A DNA stretch of 19,048 nt, taken from JBDRGC01 sp043818215 (GTDB lineage: Bacteria > Chloroflexota > Anaerolineae > Anaerolineales > UBA11858). The stretch is taken from NCBI GenBank assembly GCA_043818215.1, contig JBDRGC010000275.1, positions 1 through 19,048 on the forward strand. The letters run 5' to 3'. The notes beneath the pieces were generated by a model, which saw nothing but the letters and a program-made list of their open reading frames with translations, made no database searches and was not told the DNA's origin. Made by a program: the position numbers and the translations under genes. Shown here in pieces: positions 6,451-12,941 of the stretch. Position 1 is the first letter of the stretch; every line of letters begins with the position of its first letter.

Positions 6451-7530
6451 ATGATTGACCCCTCCCTCCCTCTCATCGACCTCCACCGCCACCTGGATGG
6501 CAGCGTGCGATTGGAGACTATTCTCGATTTGGGCAGAAAGCATAACCTGTCCCTCCCCGCCTGGGATTTAGAAGGTCTGCGCCCTTTCGTGCAGGTGACC
6601 GAACCCACACCGGGAGTGATGGCTTTCATTTCGAAATTCGAGTGGATGGTGGGTGTGCTGGCGGACTACAATGCTTGCCGCCGGATAGCTTACGAAAATG
6701 TGGAAGATGCCCATCGTGAGGCTATCGACTACATCGAGTTGCGCTTCAGCCCCTGGTTCATGGCTGAACCCCATAAGCTCGATCCTGCCGGGGTTGTGGA
6801 GGCTGTGGTAGATGGCGTTCGACAGGGAGCGCGAGACTTTGGCATTAAAGTAAACCTGATTGGCATTATCAGCCGCACCTACGGGACCAAGACCGGCTGG
6901 AAGGAACTGGATGCCCTCCTGACTCAGCGAGACCATCTGGTGGCCCTCGATTTGGCCGGAGACGAAGTGAATTTCCCAGCTCACTGGTTCAAGGAGCATT
7001 TCGAAAAGGGACGTGAGGCTGGCTGGCAGGTCACCATCCACGCGGGCGAATCTGCCGGAGCCGAGAGTATCTGGCAGGCAATTCGTGATTTGGGAGCTTC
7101 CCGTATTGGTCATGCTGTCAGCGCTGTCGAAGATCCCGTTCTGATGGATTATATGCTTGAACATAGAATTGGCGTCGAGGCCAATCTGACCAGCAACTTG
7201 CAGACTAACACTGTCACGGATTTGATCAGCCACCCCGCACGGGAATTGTTAGAGCGCGGCTTATTGGTGACCCTGAATACGGATGACCCCGGCGTAAGTG
7301 CCATTGACCTGCCGCATGAGTACAACGTTGCAGCCCCGGCAGCAGGACTGACCCCAGACCAGATTCGCCAGACTCAACGCAACGCTTTGGAAGTTGCGTT
7401 CATCTCTGCGGAAGAGAAAACTGCTTTAGCGGCTCGAAAAAACGGCTCTCTGAGATATTGTGGGGCGCGGTATACGGATTTCACGGATTATACGGATAAA
7501 GCCAAAGAAAAATCCGTAAAATCCGTGTAA
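6451..7530 (+). CDS. add: Adenosine deaminase
   Basis: This zinc enzyme turns adenosine or deoxyadenosine into inosine or deoxyinosine in purine salvage. The 359-residue protein carries all expected motifs: HRHLDGS (12-18, two zinc histidines), IELRFSPWFM (95-104), the HAGES motif with H197 and catalytic E200, GH (220-221), TSNLQTNTV (247-255) and NTDDPGVSAIDL (276-287, zinc and catalytic aspartates). From memory its sequence follows the Escherichia coli Add type closely, including IRQTQRNALEVAFISAEEK. The E. coli-like core ends near residue 330. Residues 341-359 (YTDFTDYTDKAKEKSVKSV) are encoded by a mirrored ACGGAT repeat that runs over the stop. The leader contains nine C in a row (6425-6433) and no clear Shine-Dalgarno sequence. 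Confidence 0.95.
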   Translation: MIDPSLPLIDLHRHLDGSVRLETILDLGRKHNLSLPAWDLEGLRPFVQVTEPTPGVMAFISKFEWMVGVLADYNACRRIAYENVEDAHREAIDYIELRFSPWFMAEPHKLDPAGVVEAVVDGVRQGARDFGIKVNLIGIISRTYGTKTGWKELDALLTQRDHLVALDLAGDEVNFPAHWFKEHFEKGREAGWQVTIHAGESAGAESIWQAIRDLGASRIGHAVSAVEDPVLMDYMLEHRIGVEANLTSNLQTNTVTDLISHPARELLERGLLVTLNTDDPGVSAIDLPHEYNVAAPAAGLTPDQIRQTQRNALEVAFISAEEKTALAARKNGSLRYCGARYTDFTDYTDKAKEKSVKSV

Positions 7531-7539
7531 TCCGTGTAC
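7470..7539. repeat. Mirrored 9-bp ACGGAT array overlapping the end of add
   Basis: Three ACGGATNNN units (7474-7500), a short A-rich spacer, then three NNNATCCGT units (about 7508-7537). The outer edges, GTATACGGATT and AATCCGTGTAC, are reverse complements with one mismatch. The left arm and most of the right arm lie inside the add reading frame. A sister element with the same ACGGAT core lies at 11679-11775. Confidence 0.92.
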
Positions 7540-7678
7540 AAAAAGAGTTTGACCACACAAAACATCAAAGAGCCGAAAAAACTAAGGTATACTTTGCGAG
7601 TCCTGGGCTGCAGATGAGTTGCGCCATTGGCCGGCGCGTTTGTTTGCGGCCCCAAAATCACACCTTATGGAGATGAAT

Positions 7679-8572
7679 ATGAATAACCCAAAACAATTGT
7701 TAGGCCCCATGCGCCTCCCTTTTCTAGTCCTTACCCCCGCTTGTGTTTTATTGGGGTTGGGTACTGCTATCTATACAACAGGTCAAATCAATTGGCTTTA
7801 CTTCGTACTTGCACTGATTGGAGCGCTTGCTGCTCACATCAGCGTGAATGTATTCAACGAGTATTTTGACTTTCAGAGCGGTCTGGACGCCAAGACAATA
7901 AAAACGCCTTTTAGTGGAGGCAGCGGCACATTGCCCGCAAATCCCGCAATGGCTCGCCCCGCTTTGATTCTGGCATGGGTGGCGTTTGCCATCACCGCCC
8001 TGGTTGGCGTATTCTTCCTTTTTACTAGAGGCTGGGCTTTGCTTCCCCTGGGTTTGCTGGGGCTGATCACCATCTTTGCCTACACCAAGTGGATTGCGCG
8101 TTTTCCTGTTCTATGCTTGATCGCGCCAGGGCTGGGATTTGGTACCTTCATGGTGATGGGAACACATTTTGCCCTCACCGGCGAATATTCCTGGGTAGCT
8201 TTTGTCGCCTCATTGGTGCCATTTTTCCTGGTGAGCAATCTGCTGCTTCTCAACCAATTCCCCGATGTGGAAGCAGACCAGAGCGTAGGGAGAAAACATT
8301 TCCCGATCACGCTGGGCAAACAGCAAAGCGGGCGCATCTATCTAGCATTCCTGCTGATGACATATTTATCCATTTGTCTGGGCGTGGCTCTGAAATATCT
8401 ACCCCTTGCCAGCCTCATCGGGCTGTTGACGCTGGTATTGGCTGTCCCCATCTCTATAGGCGTCCTGCAGCATGCCAAAAACATAGAAAAATTGATCCCA
8501 TCCATGGGATTGAACGTTGTGGTCAATATTCTCACCCCTGTGCTCGTGGCTATAGGCTTATTTATCGGATAG
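7679..8572 (+). CDS. UbiA-family membrane prenyltransferase
   Basis: These integral-membrane enzymes attach a polyprenyl chain to an aromatic or isoprenoid acceptor. MenA, for menaquinone, is the nearest type by motif, but the acceptor here is not certain. The 297-residue product has about eight hydrophobic segments. The first Asp motif is NEYFDFQSGLD (60-70), followed by TPFSGGSGTL (76-85). The second is DVEAD (196-200) with GRKHFPITLG. I start at the ATG with GGAG 6 nt upstream. Two in-frame ATGs 6 and 12 nt earlier, and a TTG at 7619, fit less well. A TATACT at 7588-7593 may be a -10 for a separate promoter, but no fitting -35 is seen. An intrinsic terminator follows the stop. Confidence 0.85.
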   Translation: MNNPKQLLGPMRLPFLVLTPACVLLGLGTAIYTTGQINWLYFVLALIGALAAHISVNVFNEYFDFQSGLDAKTIKTPFSGGSGTLPANPAMARPALILAWVAFAITALVGVFFLFTRGWALLPLGLLGLITIFAYTKWIARFPVLCLIAPGLGFGTFMVMGTHFALTGEYSWVAFVASLVPFFLVSNLLLLNQFPDVEADQSVGRKHFPITLGKQQSGRIYLAFLLMTYLSICLGVALKYLPLASLIGLLTLVLAVPISIGVLQHAKNIEKLIPSMGLNVVVNILTPVLVAIGLFIG

Positions 8573-8596
8573 CTGATTTGCTCAAAAAGATGGGCT

Positions 8597-8645
8597 GGTG
8601 GGCAGCGAAACGCCTCTGGTGCATTTCGCTGCCCACCTTCTTTTT
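8597..8645 (+). terminator. Intrinsic terminator after the prenyltransferase gene
   Basis: A perfect 14-bp stem (GGTGGGCAGCGAAA and TTTCGCTGCCCACC) encloses a 13-nt loop and is followed by TTCTTTTT. It lies 24 bp after the stop codon at 8572. This closes the + strand transcription unit that began upstream of the window. Confidence 0.88.
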
Positions 8646-9161
8646 CCATTCGTTTGGAATTGTCCGCGATAAACGCGATTCTTGCGGTATGAGATTCAAG
8701 TTTTGGCAGCCAAATCATCCCTCAAGCAGGGATCACGAACAATCAAATCTTTAAGATTGATACCCACATCCCTGGGAATACAATCCCTTTTCCTGGGATG
8801 CACCCCCCATATATGGGGGGCGGCAACACGTGTCCCCCCACTTTCGGGATTGTATTCTTAGAACATCCGCGCTACGTAAAACAATACGCCCGCGCGAACT
8901 CGTCTTAAGGTAAGCGATACTTAAAGTATTGTTATATTTTAGAGTCCCGTAGGTTTAGCGTACTGCAATATTGGCACATATCTGTTAGAATTCTTGCAGT
9001 TGCCACAGTAAAAGAGGGGGCATCCCATACGTTATTTGTGATCTTCAGGTGGAAAACACTTTACAGATCATCTCATCTATGCGCTGGTGAGTTGTATTCT
9101 TGGTGCCATCTCAATAATGATGGGGTCAAAATGCGCCTGTTTGTCGGTGGCAAAATATTAC
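8646..9161. other. Non-coding region upstream of dnaA
   Basis: I see no credible gene here. The stretch holds the nested palindrome at 8776-8857, an AT-rich run near 8925-8952 with ATACTTAAAGTAT, and an imperfect inverted repeat ATCAAATCTT/AAGATTGAT around 8735-8760. DnaA boxes matching TTATNCACA were not found. The best are a weak TTTTCCACC on the - strand near 9050-9058 and a poorer CTGTGGCAA near 9000. The region must hold the dnaA promoter, but I could not assign one with confidence. Confidence 0.6.
8776..8857. promoter_or_regulatory. Nested palindrome upstream of dnaA
   Basis: GAATACAATCCC (8776-8787) and its exact complement GGGATTGTATTC (8846-8857) flank 58 bp. This interval contains the perfect 18-bp palindrome CCCCCCATATATGGGGGG (8803-8820). 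A palindromic ACACGTGT (about 8826-8833) and the run CCCCCC near 8834-8839 follow. The short motif CCTGGGA also occurs twice (8771-8777, 8792-8798). It may be a protein-binding site, a cruciform or an RNA fold. Function is unknown. Confidence 0.6.
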
Positions 9162-9169
9162 GGAGGAGG
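9162..9169 (+). promoter_or_regulatory. Ribosome binding site that fixes the dnaA start
   Basis: GGAGGAGG lies 10 nt before the ATG at 9180. It supports this start over an in-frame ATG at 9087, which lacks such a site and would add 31 residues unlike any DnaA N-terminus. Confidence 0.75.
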
Positions 9170-9179
9170 AAGACCTGCT

Positions 9180-10520
9180 ATGAAAGCATCACAAGCCTGG
9201 CAAGCTGCCCTGGGACAACTACAAATGGAAATGCCGAAAGCCGCCTTCGACACCTGGGTGCGAGATGCAGAAATGCTTTCCTATGAAGACGGTTCTTTTA
9301 TGATAGGTGTGCAAAATGCTTATGCCCGAGATTGGTTAGATAGCCGGCTATCCAGTACCGTCACCCGCCTGCTTACGGGCATCATGAACCGTAGTGTGGA
9401 AGTTCGTTTTGTGGTCTGGCAGGATACTAATAAAAGCAGTGAACACCGTGATATTCCCACATCTTCCCCAGAAGCACTGATTGAATTCACTAATCCCACC
9501 ATCAACGGCCGCTATAGTTTTTCGAATTTCATCGTGGGCGCCAGCAATCGTTTGGCCCATGCTGCCTCTCTGGCTGTAGCCGAAAAACCAGCTCAGGCTT
9601 ACAACCCTTTCTTCCTGTACGGCGGCGTCGGATTAGGAAAAACTCACCTGCTCCACGCCATTGGCAATCAATGCGTACAGTCTGGCATGCAAGTCTTATA
9701 TGTCTCTTCCGAAGAATTCACCAACGACTTGATCAATGCTATTCGTACCCACACCACCCAGGCTTTTCGCGAGAAGTACCGCCGTACAGACATACTTCTG
9801 GTCGACGATGTCCAGTTTATCGCCGGGAAGGAATCTACCCAGGAAGAATTCTTCCACACCTTCAACACCCTGCATGGGCAAGACAAACAAATCGTGATGT
9901 CTTCCGACCGCCCCCCGAAAGCGATGGTCACACTCGAAGAACGCCTGCGTTCCCGCTTCGAGTGGGGCCTCACTGCCGATATCCAGCCCCCCGACTATGA
10001 GACCCGCGTGGCTATTCTGCGCTCCAAGGCTGAGCGCGCAGGATACAGAATTCCAGATGATATTATCGAGATCATCGCACGTAAATTCCAGTCCAATATC
10101 CGCGAACTCGAAGGTGCTTTGACCCGAGTTGTAGCCTACGCGGATTTACGGGGAATGCCCATGACTCCTCAACTGATCGACTCATCTCTGGCAGACATGC
10201 TTCCCCGCCGTGCCGATGTGCAGCCCGACCAGGTTATCAATACAGTGGCCCATGCTTACGGCGTACCAATGGAGCAGATGATGGGACGCGGGCGATCCCG
10301 TCAGGTAGCCCGCCCCCGCCAGATCGCCATGTACCTGCTGCGGGAAGATACCAAGATATCCCTCCCCCAGATCGGCGAAGCCCTGGGGGGCCGCGACCAC
10401 ACTACCGTGATGTACGGCTGTAGCAAAATCGCTGACTTGCTCGAAAGAGACGATAAACTCCGCCGTCAAGTCATTGCAATACGAGAACAATTATACGGGC
10501 AGTCAACTTTGGCTGTTTAG
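9180..10520 (+). CDS. dnaA: Chromosomal replication initiator DnaA
   Basis: DnaA binds boxes at oriC, melts the DNA and helps to load the helicase. The 446-residue product has domain I (MKASQAWQAALGQLQMEMPK and FDTWV, 1-85) and a short linker. The AAA+ domain III starts with NGRYSFSNFIVGASNRLAHA (109-128), then Walker A GGVGLGKTH (148-156), Walker B ILLVDDVQFIAGK (205-217) and the arginine-finger region RLRSRFEWGL (255-264). The domain IV helix-turn-helix carries RPRQIAMYLLRE (378-389) and GRDHTTV (404-410). The length is normal. The usual partner dnaN is absent, and the gene is flanked by a prenyltransferase and a repeat-rich region. Its stop codon coincides with the edge of a MITE-like element. 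Confidence 0.98.
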   Translation: MKASQAWQAALGQLQMEMPKAAFDTWVRDAEMLSYEDGSFMIGVQNAYARDWLDSRLSSTVTRLLTGIMNRSVEVRFVVWQDTNKSSEHRDIPTSSPEALIEFTNPTINGRYSFSNFIVGASNRLAHAASLAVAEKPAQAYNPFFLYGGVGLGKTHLLHAIGNQCVQSGMQVLYVSSEEFTNDLINAIRTHTTQAFREKYRRTDILLVDDVQFIAGKESTQEEFFHTFNTLHGQDKQIVMSSDRPPKAMVTLEERLRSRFEWGLTADIQPPDYETRVAILRSKAERAGYRIPDDIIEIIARKFQSNIRELEGALTRVVAYADLRGMPMTPQLIDSSLADMLPRRADVQPDQVINTVAHAYGVPMEQMMGRGRSRQVARPRQIAMYLLREDTKISLPQIGEALGGRDHTTVMYGCSKIADLLERDDKLRRQVIAIREQLYGQSTLAV

Positions 10521-10777
10521 GGACGATGATTAAATAACTTACCCATTTCCAAACCAGAGAGTAGTGCAGGTTGAGTAGCCCCGAATGCTTTTAGAGGGGC
10601 GTATCGAAACCAAACGGGCTTTATTAGCCAGAAGCCGCTGGGTTTCGACACCGTACCTGCGTTCGGTGCAGGTGCGCAGTGCCTGCATAGGTATACGGCT
10701 CTCCGTCCCTCCGAGCCTACTCAACCGGCGATCCACTCAAATTTGGAAATGGCAAGTTATTTAATCACCGTTCCTTA
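10518..10777. mobile_element. MITE-like element with ~33-bp terminal inverted repeats, directly after dnaA
   Basis: The left end (10520-10553) reads GGGACGATGATTAAATAACT and then TACCCATTTCCAAA. The right end (10742-10774), on the other strand, reads GGAACGGTGATTAAATAACT and then TGCCATTTCCAAA. They differ by about three changes and one indel. Inside, GGTTGAGTAG (10569-10578) and CTACTCAACC (10717-10726) pair, as do CGAAACC (10605-10611) and GGTTTCG (10641-10647). This gives two opposed copies of a GGTTGAGTAG...CGAAACC unit. A small hairpin ACCTGC/GCAGGT lies near 10655-10672. No transposase or other ORF is present. The element's edge (TTTAGGG) contains the dnaA TAG stop. Confidence 0.78.
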
Positions 10778-10964
10778 GCATTGCTTTCCCCCCCCTGACC
10801 GTTTACCATCAGCCCGCAGCGCCGGCCTTCCCGCTGCGGGCTGATGTCGCGTGTGATGTCGCCGGCTGTAAACCCTATCCCCTCAAGATACACTTGAGAA
10901 AACTATCCCCGCAACCTACACTTCACCCGCCCAACTCCCCAACCAACTAACTAACCACCCCACG
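10778..10964. other. Non-coding gap with low-complexity C/A-rich sequence
   Basis: Apart from the hairpin at 10807-10846 I see no feature that could be a gene. From about 10929 to 10960 the sequence becomes a CAACTCCCCAACCAACTAAC-like run with short AACTAACC units, directly before the ATPase pseudogene. It resembles a decayed version of the short arrays that precede other genes in this window. Confidence 0.5.
10807..10846. repeat. 15-bp perfect stem-loop
   Basis: CATCAGCCCGCAGCG and its exact complement CGCTGCGGGCTGATG enclose a 10-nt loop. No T-run follows on either side, so it is better read as a palindromic repeat than as a terminator. It could still stabilise the end of the dnaA transcript. 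Confidence 0.85.
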
Positions 10965-11520
10965 CTCCTCAACCGTCAACATGAACTGAAATACCTGGAA
11001 AACCGTTACAATCGCCCAAACGCGGAATTTGCGGTCATTTATGGACGCTGCCGGATGGGGAAAACCACCCTGGTTTACGAGTGGTCGCTGAACAAGCCCC
11101 ACCTGTATTTCTTTGCCACCCATCTCCCCAGTGAAGTGCTCCTGCGCGAGTCATTCCAGAAAATTGCCGCGGCCACACAGATGACCCTGGCAGCAGCGCA
11201 GCACTACCTGAACGATTTGCATACCATTGGGGTCGTGGGAGCATCGCCAATCGCTAACCCGTCTGCGTGACCGTAGCCGCCAGGGGACGTACCCCATCCT
11301 GGATCAGTTTTTTTGCGCTTCTGGCACCGCTGGGTGGCCCCGCACCACCGCCTGCTGGAAATCAACCAGCGGCAGGACGAAACGCTGACCGAAATCTGCA
11401 TCAACCTGCCCTACATCATCGCCCCCGTGTGGGAGACACTCGCCCGCCAGCACCTTCTGCTTGCCTCCGGGCGGGGCCAAATTCCGTTCCCAGTGCAGGA
11501 AACTGGCGCCTGGTGGGAGC
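10965..11520 (+). pseudogene. Remnant of an archaeal-type ATPase / DUF234 protein
   Basis: The first part reads LLNRQHELKYLENRYN, then EFAVIYGRCRMGKTTLVYEW with P-loop GRCRMGKT (about 11037-11060), then KPHLYFFATHLPSE. This is the N-terminus of the ATP-binding family found with DUF234. After LRESFQ it jumps directly to the C-terminal winged helix (KIAAATQMTLAAAQHYLNDL, HTIGVV), so roughly 150 residues with Walker B are missing. TGA (11268) and TAG (11274) interrupt the main frame. RSRQGTYPILDQFF appears in another frame, and the original frame resumes at RFWHRWVAPHHRLLE (from 11313) after a run of seven T. It then continues to about TGAWWE. There is no start codon in frame at the N-terminus. 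A product is most unlikely. The family is often mobile or multi-copy, which fits such decay. Confidence 0.8.
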
Positions 11521-11526
11521 GAAGAA

Positions 11527-11559
11527 AGACCTTCCAGGTTTATAAAACCTGGAAGGTCT
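11527..11559. repeat. 15-bp perfect stem-loop at the pseudogene end
   Basis: AGACCTTCCAGGTTT is followed by ATA and its exact complement AAACCTGGAAGGTCT. It joins the C-terminal remnant of the ATPase pseudogene and adds residues KTFQVYKTWKV to its open frame. No T-run follows. I recall this GACCTTCCAGGTTT hairpin as a recurrent dispersed repeat in Chloroflexota genomes, but that is memory and was not searched. Confidence 0.85.
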
Positions 11560-11586
11560 AGCAAGAACACGAAGTCATTGTAGACA

Positions 11587-11642
11587 CCCTTTCGACAAGC
11601 TCTCCCCCTTCGGGGATGCTTCGCGAAGGACAGGCCTGGGCC
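11587..11642. repeat. Degenerate composite palindromic repeat
   Basis: The stretch contains TTCGACAAGCTC, the small hairpin CCCCCTTCGGGG and the perfect palindrome CTTCGCGAAG, then GACAGGCCTGGGCC. These pieces resemble the CTTGCCCTGAGCGAAGCGAAG-type dispersed repeat whose better copy lies inside the S9 peptidase gene (14823-14883). It looks like an older, decayed copy. Confidence 0.45.
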
Positions 11643-11678
11643 GGGAGTTCAATAGAGCTGTTCCCTAATAACGGTAAT

Positions 11679-11775
11679 GAATTTTTTGTACACGGATTTA
11701 CACGGATTTTACGGATAAAACGAAACAACAAAGAAAAAAATCCGTGGTATCCGCGAAATCCGTGTACAAAATTCT
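11679..11775. repeat. Mirrored ACGGAT array, second copy
   Basis: ACACGGATTT, ACACGGATTTT and ACGGATAAAA (11690-11720) are followed by an A-rich spacer and then AATCCGTGGT, ATCCGCGAA and ATCCGTGTAC (to about 11767). The outer edges, GAATTTTTTGTACACGGATT and the complement of AATCCGTGTACAAAATTC, match with a 2-nt bulge. This is the same family as 7470-7539. It sits between the converging ATPase pseudogene and the metallopeptidase gene, where a two-sided hairpin could end transcripts from both directions. Confidence 0.9.
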
Positions 11776-11800
11776 TTGCTCGGTTTATTCAGGAACAAGT

Positions 11801-12940
11801 CTAATGATTTCGCAGGTAACCCTCTGCCTGGAGGATGCCGTCAAAAGCTAGTTCAGCATCTGCCAGAGCCTTAGCCTGCCACTTACTCTCTTGGGGGTAA
11901 AACATCTCCAGAAATTCACGCGCCACCCACTCCCGAGTCCGGCGGTTCCGGACTCCAAACCAATGAGTTTGGTTTTCTAGAATCATGGCGCGCATCCCGC
12001 GTCTCACGGCTGATTTAGAGTTCCCTAAGGTACCAAATTCAAATGATGTAGCGAAAAGTTTAGTGTTTGGGTGCTCTTTTTCCCTCAGAGTATAGATGTA
12101 ATCGATCATATCCCCGCGCATGGCATAAAACTCATCAGGGATCGCTGCAACGATTTGTGGATAGGAATAATGCTGGGTTAATTCTTTCGAACCGCGGTCT
12201 TCCAAGAATGAGTTGACCAAACTCATCTGATACCGTGGCCCCCAGCCTGTGTGCATATCCAAATGTAAGATGCGCTCCGATTTGCGGAAAACCTGTTTGT
12301 ATAGGGACATCAGCAAACGGGTTTCTTCTTGGATGCAATCTCCCCCATAATGGATGCCCTTGGGTTGGTGGTAATGACCCAAGATCGAGACAGCTCTCAA
12401 CGCGGCGAAACCAACTTTGATTACCTGCTGCCAGAGCTGCAACTGAAAGAGAAGTCCGGCAATGAGCTTGGGTGGAACAGGATGTGCAGGCGTTAGAAAT
12501 GGGGCCAAGCGTGCAAACTCTAGATTGAAAGCGGGGTCGATTTCATCAGAGCGCCAAACAAAGTTGCGATTCAAATCCACATTGTTAGCGTTCGTCCGGC
12601 GCAGATGCTTCATCCCCCAAGGGTTGATCGTATGCACTAGCAGCAGGTCTGTATTCTCAGGAGTCAGGCGGTTGAGGAAGTGCTCGAAGAAATATGCCAG
12701 CATGGCAGACCCCACAAAGCCCTCAATTCCATGTTCGGCTGTCGTAAAGATAAGTGTTTTTTCCGTCTGTTCAACTGCTTCGGCAGAGATCCAGTCGATG
12801 GTCACATCTTCGTTCCCAGTCAAGCGGTACTGATGGAGATGAGCGCTGGGCCAATAATCTTTAACGCGGGTCAGGCTTTGGCGGAATCTCTCTCGAGATG
12901 CTTCGTAAGAAGGGGGGAACCAGGAAGATTTATTTATCAT
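11801..12940 (-). CDS. M14-type metallopeptidase, DUF2817 family
   Basis: Proteins of this family have the zinc carboxypeptidase fold, and I infer cleavage of residues from peptide ends. The 379-residue product has the zinc pair HGIEG (H70, E73), then INPWGMKHLRRTNANNVDLN (105-124) with NRNF. A third zinc ligand lies in LDMHTGWGP (H230), and the catalytic glutamate in TSFEFGT (E301). Together these are the M14/DUF2817 pattern. There is no signal peptide, so it is probably cytoplasmic. The start is the ATG one nucleotide after the stop of the M20 gene upstream, implying coupled translation. A longer frame from 13156 would run through the end of that gene and adds no recognisable sequence. The exact substrate is unknown. 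It is the last gene of the peptide-utilisation block. Confidence 0.85.
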   Translation of the reverse strand: MINKSSWFPPSYEASRERFRQSLTRVKDYWPSAHLHQYRLTGNEDVTIDWISAEAVEQTEKTLIFTTAEHGIEGFVGSAMLAYFFEHFLNRLTPENTDLLLVHTINPWGMKHLRRTNANNVDLNRNFVWRSDEIDPAFNLEFARLAPFLTPAHPVPPKLIAGLLFQLQLWQQVIKVGFAALRAVSILGHYHQPKGIHYGGDCIQEETRLLMSLYKQVFRKSERILHLDMHTGWGPRYQMSLVNSFLEDRGSKELTQHYSYPQIVAAIPDEFYAMRGDMIDYIYTLREKEHPNTKLFATSFEFGTLGNSKSAVRRGMRAMILENQTHWFGVRNRRTREWVAREFLEMFYPQESKWQAKALADAELAFDGILQAEGYLRNH

Positions 12941-12941
12941 T

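Noticed and set aside
7549..7593. TTGACC and TATACT as a promoter pair for the prenyltransferase gene
   Set aside because: The spacing is 33 bp, about twice the usual; only the TATACT might be real.
8089..8754. Long open frame overlapping the prenyltransferase gene and its terminator
   Set aside because: Runs in another frame of a well-supported gene, crosses the terminator hairpin, and has no recognisable domain.
9087..9179. Earlier dnaA start at 9087
   Set aside because: The extra 31 residues do not resemble DnaA domain I, and a strong GGAGGAGG sits before the ATG at 9180.
8573..9179. Typical oriC upstream of dnaA
   Set aside because: No cluster of TTATNCACA boxes was found; only one or two weak matches. 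An origin here is not excluded but is not supported.
10807..10846. Intrinsic terminator for dnaA
   Set aside because: The stem is strong but no T-run follows on either strand, and it is 287 bp from the stop codon.
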